Assembly: GCA_030151135.1 (NCBI GenBank)
Contig: JASLEQ010000693.1
Span: 1-6,148, forward strand
Direction of reading: 5' to 3'
Source: Candidatus Sulfotelmatobacter sp.
GTDB lineage: Bacteria > Acidobacteriota > Terriglobia > Terriglobales > SbA1
DNA: 6,148 bases
Shown here: positions 1 to 5,964 of the stretch, piece after piece
Layout: every line of letters begins with the position of its first letter
Position numbering within the stretch: the first letter of the stretch is position 1
The notes under the pieces: generated by a model
What the model was told of the DNA's origin: nothing
Databases searched by the model: none
What the model saw: only the letters and a program-made list of their open reading frames with translations
Translations under genes and position numbers: made by a program

Positions 1-209
1 GCCAGCGTTTGTTCCGCCAACGTTATCGTCGGATTTCCCCAGCGCGTGTAATACCGATCCGTCGTCGTAACTCGGATCTGCTCTTCGTTGTCGGTGACTT
101 CGAACGTCGAGGTCTGATAAATCGGCAGAGTCACTGGAGCATTCTTTTTTTCGAAGTCGGTTGCGCCCCGCACCGCAGCGGTCTCCGCACGTCGTTTGCC
201 CTGTTTCAT
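1..209 (-). CDS. Cys/Met-metabolism PLP-dependent enzyme, N-terminal part (cut by window edge)
   Basis: Reading the minus strand from the ATG at 209 gives 69 codons with no stop, running off the left edge. The N-terminus shows the hallmarks of the cystathionine gamma-synthase / cystathionine beta- and gamma-lyase / methionine gamma-lyase family: RAETAAVRG, then PVTLPIYQTSTF at residues 26-37, then YYTRWGNPT at 53-61. In this fold-type I PLP family the Tyr and Arg of the YxR motif (Y54, R56) reach the PLP phosphate of the neighbouring subunit, and GNPT is near-invariant. A good ribosome binding site (GAGGAAG, about 212-218) lies just upstream and supports this start. The catalytic lysine is outside the window, so the reaction (cystathionine synthesis, lysis, or O-acylhomoserine sulfhydrylation) cannot be decided. 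It is transcribed divergently from the SDR gene. Confidence 0.88.
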   Translation of the reverse strand, partial: MKQGKRRAETAAVRGATDFEKKNAPVTLPIYQTSTFEVTDNEEQIRVTTTDRYYTRWGNPTITLAEQTL

Positions 210-339
210 AGCTTCCTCACGCCTAAGAGTAAAGGCCAAGTCCAAGACCCGCAACCAAATCTACACTTGCCGCGCAATAAACGCGTCACTGGCTCGCATC
301 CATGTTGGAGCCCATTTATAATGCCGAATTCACGCCATT
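210..339. promoter_or_regulatory. Divergent intergenic region between the Cys/Met enzyme and SDR genes
   Basis: These 130 bp separate two genes pointing away from each other, so they should hold both promoters. On the minus side there is a clear GAGGAAG Shine-Dalgarno at about 212-218. Further out on that strand, TTGCGG followed after about 17 bp by TACTCT could be a weak sigma-70-like pair, but this match is poor. On the plus side the only strong element is the TATAAT hexamer listed separately. I saw no convincing riboswitch, tRNA or operator palindrome here. Confidence 0.5.
317..322 (+). promoter_or_regulatory. Perfect TATAAT -10 box upstream of the SDR gene
   Basis: The hexamer TATAAT lies 17 bases before the SDR start codon. 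The matching -35 position (about 294-299, CTCGCA) does not resemble TTGACA, so if used it would be a -35-poor promoter or depend on an activator. Transcription would begin near 328-331, leaving a leader of only about 10 bases with no Shine-Dalgarno. The hexamer could also be chance in an AT-richer patch. Confidence 0.45.
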
Positions 340-1128
340 ATGGATCTGGGGATCAAAGGTAAAGTCGCGCTGGTGGCCGCGTCCAGCCAGGGAATCGGAC
401 TGGCTACAGCCGAAGCCTTCGGCGCCGAAGGATGCAAAGTCGCGATGTGCGCGCGCAACCGCGAAGCGCTCAACGCGGGCGCGGAAAAGATCCGTCGGCA
501 ACACAATGCCGAGGTCTTCACCGAAGCTTTCGACGTAACCGACCCCAAAGCTGTCGAGCAGTTTGTGCGCGTAACTGCCGAGAAGTTTGGCAGCCTCGAT
601 ATCTGCGTGACGAATGCTGGAGGACCTCCGGCAAAAGGCTTCCTCGCTGCATCACTAGAGGATTGGCAAAAGGCGATTGAGGCCAATTTCCTTAGCACGG
701 TCTACTTCGCGCGCGAGGTGATTCCCTACATGCAACGTAAAAAGTGGGGAAGAGTCATCACGATCACCTCGATTACAACCAAGCAGCCTGTTACGGATCT
801 GGTTTTGTCGAACGCAGTCCGCGCCGCAGTTGTTGGGCTCGTCAAAAGCCTTGCCAACGAGTTTGGTAAAGACGGAATCCTGGTGAACAATGTTGGCCCG
901 GGATTCACCGCAACAGATCGTCTCAAAGAGCTGGCGAAAGCACGCTCCGCAGCGACCGGAAAGCCCGAGCAGGAGTTCTTCGACACATGGGCTTCGGAAG
1001 CGCCCCTGAAGCGTTTGGGCGAACCGCGCGAGTTGGCGGAGACGATCGTCTGGTTAGCATCAGAGCGCGCCTCGTATATCACAGGCCAAACCGTGCTTGT
1101 GGATGGCGGAATGTATAAAGGTTTGTGA
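340..1128 (+). CDS. SDR-family oxidoreductase (FabG-like) with atypical catalytic residues
   Basis: The 262-residue protein is full length for a classical short-chain dehydrogenase/reductase (Rossmann fold, NAD(P)-dependent, cytosolic). Visible landmarks in order are the cofactor loop AASSQGIG at 13-20 (usual form TGxxxGIG), a CARN segment at 37-40 that could favour NADP, TNAGGPP at 91-97, N116, S144 in TITSIT, PGFTATDR at 187-194, and a C-terminal YITGQTVLVDGG at 246-257. The YxxxK motif expected 13 residues after S144 reads SNAVR (157-161): Tyr is Ser and Lys is Arg. This resembles the 'BKR-like' SDR subgroup, known to match the NAD motif and tetrad imperfectly. The substrate is unknown. 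The ATG at 340 is the first start after the in-frame stop at 319; it has no visible Shine-Dalgarno. An inverted repeat follows the stop codon immediately. Confidence 0.92.
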   Translation: MDLGIKGKVALVAASSQGIGLATAEAFGAEGCKVAMCARNREALNAGAEKIRRQHNAEVFTEAFDVTDPKAVEQFVRVTAEKFGSLDICVTNAGGPPAKGFLAASLEDWQKAIEANFLSTVYFAREVIPYMQRKKWGRVITITSITTKQPVTDLVLSNAVRAAVVGLVKSLANEFGKDGILVNNVGPGFTATDRLKELAKARSAATGKPEQEFFDTWASEAPLKRLGEPRELAETIVWLASERASYITGQTVLVDGGMYKGL

Positions 1129-1129
1129 G

Positions 1130-1197
1130 TCCTGAGTCGCGAGTAAAAAGCGATGAGGTTTTAGTTTTGCTCCTTATTCAGGGCTCGCGACTTAGGA
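1130..1197 (+). repeat. Long intergenic inverted repeat (14-bp arms, 40-base loop)
   Basis: The left arm 1130-1143 (TCCTGAGTCGCGAG) and right arm 1184-1197 (CTCGCGACTTAGGA) are complementary at 13 of 14 positions. The exception, G1134 against T1193, is a G-U wobble in the plus-strand RNA. A second, weaker stem can form inside the loop (1152-1158 with 1172-1178). It starts two bases after the SDR stop codon and ends just before the aminotransferase ribosome binding site. No run of T follows the right arm, so it is not a classic intrinsic terminator. It could be a REP/MITE-like dispersed repeat, a transcript-stabilising hairpin, or an attenuating structure. The arm sequence recalls TCGCGA-rich intergenic repeats seen in acidobacterial genomes (recollection, not checked). 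Confidence 0.7.
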
Positions 1198-1202
1198 GTA
1201 TC

Positions 1203-1207
1203 AGGAG
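1203..1207 (+). promoter_or_regulatory. Ribosome binding site that fixes the aminotransferase start
   Basis: AGGAG sits four bases before the ATG at 1212 and six bases after the right arm of the inverted repeat. It favours 1212 over the upstream in-frame GTG at 1125 and over the ATGs at 1233 and 1242. A second AGGAG (1194-1198) lies mostly inside the repeat arm and would be masked if the hairpin forms. Confidence 0.65.
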
Positions 1208-1211
1208 ATTC

Positions 1212-2396
1212 ATGCGATCGATAGCATTACGGATGTCAGTCATGAGCGGAGAAGGTGCGCTGTCGGTCTTCGCGCGCGCGAAAGAACTCGAAGCCCAAGG
1301 CCGCTCGATCATCCATCTGGAACTCGGCGAGCCTGACTTCCATCCCGGACAATCTGTCATCGACTCCGCGGCGCAGGCACTGCGCGATGGCAAAGATCGG
1401 TATTGCAACGTCATCGGCATTCCCGCACTGCGGCAGGAAATTGCGGCATACCTGAAGCGCACGCGCAACATCGAGGTAGAAGGCGAGAATGTCATTATCG
1501 CCCCGGGATGCAAGATCGCGCTCTTTCAATCGATGATGGCGTTGCTGAATCCCGGCGATGAAGTTCTCTATCCCGATCCCGGATTTCCCGGCTACGAATC
1601 CATCACGCTCGGCCTCGGCGCAGTACCTGTGCCATTCACGCTATCGGCAAAGAACAAGCTGCAGCCTGATCCGGATGAAATCGCCCGCAAGGTCACTCGC
1701 CGCACGCGGATGCTGATCACCAATTCTCCAGGAAATCCAACGGGAACGGTTTATACCAACGAGGTGCAACGCGCACTGGCCGAACTGGCCGTGAGGCACG
1801 ATCTCTGGGTGCTTTCCGATGAGATCTACGCTCGAATTATTTACGGCGGGGAATACATGTCGATGCTCCGTTATCCCGGGATGAAGGAGCGCACACTGAT
1901 CATCGACGGGTTCTCGAAGAGCTTCGCAATGACCGGTTGGAGATTGGGATACACAGTTGCGCCGCCAGAAGTCGTGCCAGCCCTGAACCTGATGGTCGTG
2001 AATACTTACACCTGTGTCGCGGAGTTCACGCAGTATGCAGCAATTGATGCGCTGCGGGATCGAGAGGGCAACACACCGCACATGGTCGCGGAGTTTGCGC
2101 GGCGTCGCGAGCAGTTTTCGCGAGATTTGAATACTGTTCCCGGTTTCCGGATTATGCCCCCGGAAGGCGCGTTTTATGCTTGGGTCGATATCACAGGAAC
2201 CGGGATCAGCGCGGAAGAGTTATGCCGCATTTTGCTCGAAGATGCAGGTGTTGCCGCAATTCCTGGAGCGGCGTTCGGCCCAACAGGGAAGGACTTTATC
2301 CGGTTCTCGTTTGCATCGTCGATGGCAACGTTGAAAGAAGCGGTCGAGCGCATTCAAAAAGTATCGTCCGCGTGGCAGGCGACAGCAGTTCGCTAG
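1212..2396 (+). CDS. Class I/II PLP-dependent aminotransferase (aspartate-aminotransferase fold)
   Basis: The 394-residue product has the usual length of the bacterial aspartate-aminotransferase-like family (fold type I, cytosolic homodimer, transfers an amino group between an amino acid and a 2-oxo acid). Conserved sites seen: LGEPDF at 38-43, GDEVLYPDPGFPGY at 115-128, PGNPTG at 173-178 with the PLP-contacting N175, SDEIY at 202-206 with D203 (pyridine nitrogen) and Y206, FSKSFAMTGWRLGY at 234-247 with Schiff-base K236, and R364 in FIRFSF for the substrate carboxylate. Start chosen at 1212 because AGGAG precedes it; extending to the GTG at 1125 would add 29 residues translated from the intergenic repeat, with no family likeness. 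The substrate cannot be told from sequence alone: aspartate, alanine or an aromatic donor are all possible. It lies 48 bp ahead of the amidohydrolase gene. Confidence 0.93.
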   Translation: MRSIALRMSVMSGEGALSVFARAKELEAQGRSIIHLELGEPDFHPGQSVIDSAAQALRDGKDRYCNVIGIPALRQEIAAYLKRTRNIEVEGENVIIAPGCKIALFQSMMALLNPGDEVLYPDPGFPGYESITLGLGAVPVPFTLSAKNKLQPDPDEIARKVTRRTRMLITNSPGNPTGTVYTNEVQRALAELAVRHDLWVLSDEIYARIIYGGEYMSMLRYPGMKERTLIIDGFSKSFAMTGWRLGYTVAPPEVVPALNLMVVNTYTCVAEFTQYAAIDALRDREGNTPHMVAEFARRREQFSRDLNTVPGFRIMPPEGAFYAWVDITGTGISAEELCRILLEDAGVAAIPGAAFGPTGKDFIRFSFASSMATLKEAVERIQKVSSAWQATAVR

Positions 2397-2444
2397 TTGC
2401 TCAGTCAGCAGTCCCGGTTCACGAAGTGGTGTTGAGGGATACCC

Positions 2445-3773
2445 ATGCGAAACTTAGTTCGTTTTGTCATCTTCTTCGCGCTTAGCGCTCTGTGCGAGGC
2501 GCAGGCGCGTCCGTTTCCCGGCGGAGACGTGCAGCAGATTTATCAGCGGCTGTTGCCGCAGATTCAAAAGATTGCAGCATTCGATCACCACGCCCATCCC
2601 GGATTCGCCGATGATCCCGACGTGGACGCGATGGCCGCGCCTCCAAATGCCAGCGAGGCGCTGCGCACGCGCGACGACAATCCTGAACTCGCAGCCGCCG
2701 CGAAGGCTCTCTTCGGATATCCCTATAACGATCTTTCACCCGAGCACTCGAAGTGGCTGCTCGATAGGAAGACGGAACTCAAGAAGCAACTGACAGGAAC
2801 TGCCTATTTCGATTCCATTCTCGACAAGATCAACATCGAGAGTTCGGTCGCGAATCGTGCCATGATGCCTGACTATCTCGACCCGAAGCGGTTTCCGTGG
2901 GTCTTCTTCGCCGACTCGTTCATGTGGCCTTTTAACAATGAGCGGGAGACTGGCCGGAATCCCGATGAAGGCGTTTACATTCCATTGCAGGAGAAGATGT
3001 TGCATCGCTGGATGCAGCAGGAAAACGTGAGCAAGTTACCAGCGTCGTTCGCCGACTACCTGAACTTCATCAACCGCGTGCTCGAGGACAATTCGAAGAA
3101 GGGCGGAATTGCGATGAAGTTCGAGGTCGCCTACTTCCGTCCAACCACTTTCGGCGATCCTAGTTCAGCTGAGGCCGAGGACATTTACCAGCGCTTTGTC
3201 AGCGGCGGAATTCCGAGCGAGAAGGAGTACCGCACGTTTCAGGATTTCATCTTCCGTTATCTCATCCAGGAAGGCGGCAGATTGCATCTTCCAGTGCACA
3301 TTCATACGGCCATCGGGATCGGCGACTACTTCAATCTATCGAAAAGCAACATCATGAACCTGGAAACCGTGCTGCGTGATCCGCGATATTCGCAGACGAC
3401 CTTCGTGATGATTCATGGCGGATATCCGCTGGAACGCGAGGCCATCTGGCTGGCCGCGATGAAGAACGTCTATCTCGATTCTTCATTCGGGGAACTGGCA
3501 CAGTATCCGTCGGCGTTCAAAGAAACGCTCAAGATGTGGCTGGAAACCTTTCCTGACAAAATCACTTTTGGTACGGATTGCTTCCCGTACAATCAGGTAT
3601 TGGGCGCGGAAGAAAGCTACTGGCTCGGTGCATATTCGTCGCGCGTCGCGCTGGCGGCGGCTTTGGCCGAGATGGTGTCGGAAGGCGAAATCAACGAGAC
3701 GCGCGCCATGGAACTCGCCCATGCGTACCTGCACGACACCGCGGTGAAGCTGTACAACGGCCGAGTGCACTGA
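2445..3773 (+). CDS. Secreted metal-dependent amidohydrolase (Amidohydro_2, FluG N-domain type)
   Basis: This 442-residue protein begins with a signal peptide: RNLVR, a hydrophobic stretch at about 7-16, and a likely signal peptidase I site after AQA (19-21). Cys17 is preceded by Leu, so it is a poor lipobox. The mature part looks like a TIM-barrel amidohydrolase: DHHAH at 47-51 (HxH metal pair H49/H51), AMKFEVAYFRP at 223-233 with K225, LPVHIHTAIG at 282-291, MIHGGYPLEREA at 322-333 with H324, NVYLDSS at 341-347, FGTD at 375-378 with D378, and YWLGAYSSR at 392-400. The order IHT, H-x-x-YP-x-x-REA, NVYLD, YWLGA-x-x-x-R matches the amidohydrolase half of FluG/nodulin-type proteins, here without a glutamine synthetase domain and exported. 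The substrate is unknown. GAGGG at 2434-2438 supports the start. Confidence 0.85.
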   Translation: MRNLVRFVIFFALSALCEAQARPFPGGDVQQIYQRLLPQIQKIAAFDHHAHPGFADDPDVDAMAAPPNASEALRTRDDNPELAAAAKALFGYPYNDLSPEHSKWLLDRKTELKKQLTGTAYFDSILDKINIESSVANRAMMPDYLDPKRFPWVFFADSFMWPFNNERETGRNPDEGVYIPLQEKMLHRWMQQENVSKLPASFADYLNFINRVLEDNSKKGGIAMKFEVAYFRPTTFGDPSSAEAEDIYQRFVSGGIPSEKEYRTFQDFIFRYLIQEGGRLHLPVHIHTAIGIGDYFNLSKSNIMNLETVLRDPRYSQTTFVMIHGGYPLEREAIWLAAMKNVYLDSSFGELAQYPSAFKETLKMWLETFPDKITFGTDCFPYNQVLGAEESYWLGAYSSRVALAAALAEMVSEGEINETRAMELAHAYLHDTAVKLYNGRVH

Positions 3774-3809
3774 TTCATCGTTGTCACCGAATAACATTGA
3801 GGAGCCCTC

Positions 3810-4100
3810 ATGGCTAAGGGATATTGGGTAACCTTTTATCATTCCGTAAAAAATCCAGCAGTCCTGACCGAGTACGCCAAGCTCGCGACGCCAGTGGTGC
3901 AGGCGCATGGTGGAAGATTTTTATCTCGAGGCACAGCCGTGAAGGTTTATGAGGCGGGCATCAAGGAACGATCGGTGATTGTGGAGTTCGCGAGCGTAGA
4001 GGATGCGATCGCTGCCTATGAGAGCCCCGAGTACAAGAAGGCGATTGAAGTCCTGGGAGAGGCCAAACGAGATGTCCGGATTCTGGAAGCTCTCTCGTAG
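3810..4100 (+). CDS. DUF1330 domain protein (small dimeric alpha/beta-barrel)
   Basis: The 96-residue product is a single DUF1330 domain, a ferredoxin-like fold related to the ABM/EthD dimeric alpha-beta barrel proteins. Features of the family are the opening GYWVTFYHSVKNP, GGRFLSRG at 34-41, the core strand SVIVEFASVEDAIAAY at 55-70, and SPEYKKA at 72-78. No signal peptide is present, so it should be cytosolic. The family has no settled biochemical role. A strong GAGGAG Shine-Dalgarno (3799-3804) precedes the ATG. The gap to the amidohydrolase is 36 bp and to the cupin 27 bp, both consistent with one operon. Confidence 0.9.
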   Translation: MAKGYWVTFYHSVKNPAVLTEYAKLATPVVQAHGGRFLSRGTAVKVYEAGIKERSVIVEFASVEDAIAAYESPEYKKAIEVLGEAKRDVRILEALS

Positions 4101-4127
4101 TTAAGTCGAAGTTGCTGGGTTAAGAAC

Positions 4128-4592
4128 ATGCCAAAATCAAAAAAGTCGATGAAGAAGGCGAAGCCTGGCCGATCGAAGCCGAAGGCACGCAGCACCAAAC
4201 GTCCAACCGCAGCGGAGACAGTCCCGCCCCAAGCCGCACTGCAATACATTCCCTGGCACACGATTCCGCTTGAAGACCTGAATCCGCTGCTCCAGAGGCA
4301 GTTCGTGGTAGGTCAGCAGATTATGCTGGCCCGCGTGCTGCTAAAGAAGGGATGCATCGTTCCGCTGCACAGCCATCACAACGAGCAGTTGACATATATT
4401 GTCGAAGGCGCGTTGAAGTTCTACATCGATGGCCAAGAGATCGTCGTGAATGCAGGAGAAGTGTTGTGCATTCCGTCGAATATGCCGCACAAGGCTGAGG
4501 CGCTGGCAGATACCGTCGACCTGGATGTGTTCACTCCACCGCGTGCCGATTGGATCAACAAGACCGACGAATATCTGCGGAGAGAAGAGTAG
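4128..4592 (+). CDS. Single-domain cupin protein with Lys/Arg-rich N-terminal tail
   Basis: The 154-residue protein has one cupin beta-barrel (about residues 40-137). Motif 1 is GCIVPLHSHHNEQLTYIVEG at 75-94 and motif 2 is AGEVLCIPSNMPHKAEAL at 109-126, giving likely metal ligands H81, H83 and H121. Gln87 sits about where the usual Glu ligand is found, with E86 beside it. This HSHxxEQ pattern is common in Cupin_2 proteins, including KdgF-like ones that act on unsaturated uronates, but the function here cannot be assigned. The first 27 residues are extremely basic, with many Lys, Arg, Pro and Ser, and look disordered. There is no clear Shine-Dalgarno before the ATG at 4128, so the start is less certain; the next in-frame ATG is at 4149 and would leave a shorter basic tail. 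The thrC start codon follows eight bases after the stop. Confidence 0.85.
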   Translation: MPKSKKSMKKAKPGRSKPKARSTKRPTAAETVPPQAALQYIPWHTIPLEDLNPLLQRQFVVGQQIMLARVLLKKGCIVPLHSHHNEQLTYIVEGALKFYIDGQEIVVNAGEVLCIPSNMPHKAEALADTVDLDVFTPPRADWINKTDEYLRREE

Positions 4593-4600
4593 TCGGCCCA

Positions 4601-5959
4601 ATGTCTTCACTCACTCCATCGGCGCCTCCAGTGCGTTTCCTGAACTATCAGTTTCGCTGCATCGGCTGCGCTCACGCGACCGAGTCGGCAGGGCAGGACT
4701 TTCGCTGTGCTGATTGCGGCGATCTGCTGGAGATCACCTACCCGCACTGGAAAGACGCCAAGCTCGACGGAGCGCAAGTCAAATTCATTTGGCAGGACCG
4801 AAAGATTTCGTCGAATCCCGTCGATCTGAGTGGGGTTTGGCGCTTCCGCGATGTGCTTCCAGTAATTGATAAAGAAGAGCAGGCGGTCACACTGCGCGAG
4901 GGCAACACTCCGGTCTACGAGTTGCCGCACTGCGCTCGGATCACCGGCCTGCCGCGGCTTTTCGCCAAGCACCAGGGAATGAATCCGACCGGGTCTTTCA
5001 AAGATACGGGGATGACTGTCGCCGCTACGTTTGCGCGGATGTCGGGATTCCGCTGGGTGGCTTGCGCCTCAACCGGAAATACTTCTGCTTCCATGGCGGC
5101 TTATGCCGCTCGTGGAGGGATGCGCAGCCTGGTGCTGGTACCGGAAGGGAAGATTTCGTGGAGCAAGCTGTCACAGGCGCTCGATTATGGCGCGGTGACA
5201 TGCCAACTCCGCACCGACTTCGATGGTTGCCTGAAGTTGCTGCAACAACTTGTTAAGCAGGCTCCCGTTTACCAGCTGAATTCGATTAACCCGTTTCGTC
5301 TCGAGGGACAGAAGACGCTGGCGATTGAATTGATGGAGCAGTTCGAATGGCGGCCTCCGGATCACATCATCGTCCCCGGTGGAAATTTGGGGAACAGCTC
5401 GGCGATCGGGAAGGCGCTGCTCGAGATGAAAGAACTCGGGCTAATTCCGCGACTGCCGAAGCTTTCGGTGATTCAAGCCGAGGGAGCGAATGCGCTGGTT
5501 CGGACGCTGCGGGAGAATGGTGGAAAGCAGTTGATCAGCGTTCCGGCGGAGACGCGTGCGACCGCAATAAGGATCGGAAATCCCGCCTCATGGAAGAAAG
5601 CTGCGCGTGTGCTGGAAGCGACCGGCGGGGCATGCGAGCAGGTGACTGAAGTGGAGATCGCGCAGGCGAAGGCTGAGATTGGGGCTGAGGGGATTGGGTG
5701 CGAGCCGGCATCGGCCGTGACGCTGGCAGGATTGAAGAAGTTGGTCGCACAGGAGTTTGTAAAACCCGATGAGACCGTTGTGTTGGTATTGACCGGCAAT
5801 CTGCTGAAGGATCCGGATTACACCATTGAATTTCATCGCGGAGACTTGTTCGGTGATGAGCGCGACGGGGAATTGAAGTCCCTTCGGCGTCCGCCGATTG
5901 CGCTGGAAGCCTCGCTGGATGCGGTGATGCGCACGCTGGAAGAAGCGGAGCGCTTCTAA
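4601..5959 (+). CDS. thrC: Threonine synthase with N-terminal zinc ribbon
   Basis: Converts O-phospho-L-homoserine to L-threonine and phosphate with PLP (EC 4.2.3.1), the last step of threonine synthesis, in the cytosol. The 452-residue product opens with two CxxC pairs (C20/C23 and C36/C39), a likely zinc ribbon, followed by a fold-type II PLP core. Visible sites: LREGNTPVYE at 98-107, MNPTGSFKDTGMT at 127-139 with Schiff-base K134, ASTGNTSASMAAYAARGG at 156-173, PGGNLGNSSA at 259-268 for the PLP phosphate, GCEPASA at 366-372 and LTGN at 397-400. The ATG at 4601 was chosen over an upstream TTG at 4550 that overlaps the cupin gene; GGAGAGAAGAG at about 4579-4589 is a usable though rather distant ribosome site. 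thrB follows after five bases, which strongly supports the assignment. A related PLP enzyme of the same fold, such as a cysteate synthase, is a less likely alternative. Confidence 0.93.
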   Translation: MSSLTPSAPPVRFLNYQFRCIGCAHATESAGQDFRCADCGDLLEITYPHWKDAKLDGAQVKFIWQDRKISSNPVDLSGVWRFRDVLPVIDKEEQAVTLREGNTPVYELPHCARITGLPRLFAKHQGMNPTGSFKDTGMTVAATFARMSGFRWVACASTGNTSASMAAYAARGGMRSLVLVPEGKISWSKLSQALDYGAVTCQLRTDFDGCLKLLQQLVKQAPVYQLNSINPFRLEGQKTLAIELMEQFEWRPPDHIIVPGGNLGNSSAIGKALLEMKELGLIPRLPKLSVIQAEGANALVRTLRENGGKQLISVPAETRATAIRIGNPASWKKAARVLEATGGACEQVTEVEIAQAKAEIGAEGIGCEPASAVTLAGLKKLVAQEFVKPDETVVLVLTGNLLKDPDYTIEFHRGDLFGDERDGELKSLRRPPIALEASLDAVMRTLEEAERF

Positions 5960-5964
5960 GACCG

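Noticed and set aside
9..362. Plus-strand 117-residue open frame
   Set aside because: It lies opposite the clearly recognisable Cys/Met PLP enzyme and crosses the divergent promoter region and the SDR start; its protein is Arg/Ser/Pro-rich with no motif.
1130..1199. Rho-independent terminator after the SDR gene
   Set aside because: The stem is long but the loop is 40 bases and no T tract follows the right arm on the plus strand.
1125..1211. Upstream GTG start extending the aminotransferase by 29 residues
   Set aside because: The extension is translated from the intergenic inverted repeat, has no ribosome site of its own, and adds nothing like the family N-terminus; AGGAG directly precedes the ATG at 1212.
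1641..2081. Minus-strand 146-residue open frame inside the aminotransferase gene
   Set aside because: Antisense to the catalytic core of the aminotransferase; no recognisable motif and no ribosome site of note.
2490..2498. Lipoprotein signal at Cys17 of the amidohydrolase
   Set aside because: The residue before Cys is Leu, which signal peptidase II sites rarely accept; the AQA site at 19-21 fits an ordinary secreted protein better.
3483..3908. Minus-strand 141-residue open frame over the amidohydrolase end and DUF1330 start
   Set aside because: It is antisense to both genes, covers two good coding regions and a clear ribosome site, and shows no domain.
4550..4600. TTG start giving thrC 17 extra residues
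   Set aside because: It overlaps the end of the cupin gene; the ATG at 4601 lies after the cupin stop and is about 20 residues ahead of the zinc ribbon, a normal length.
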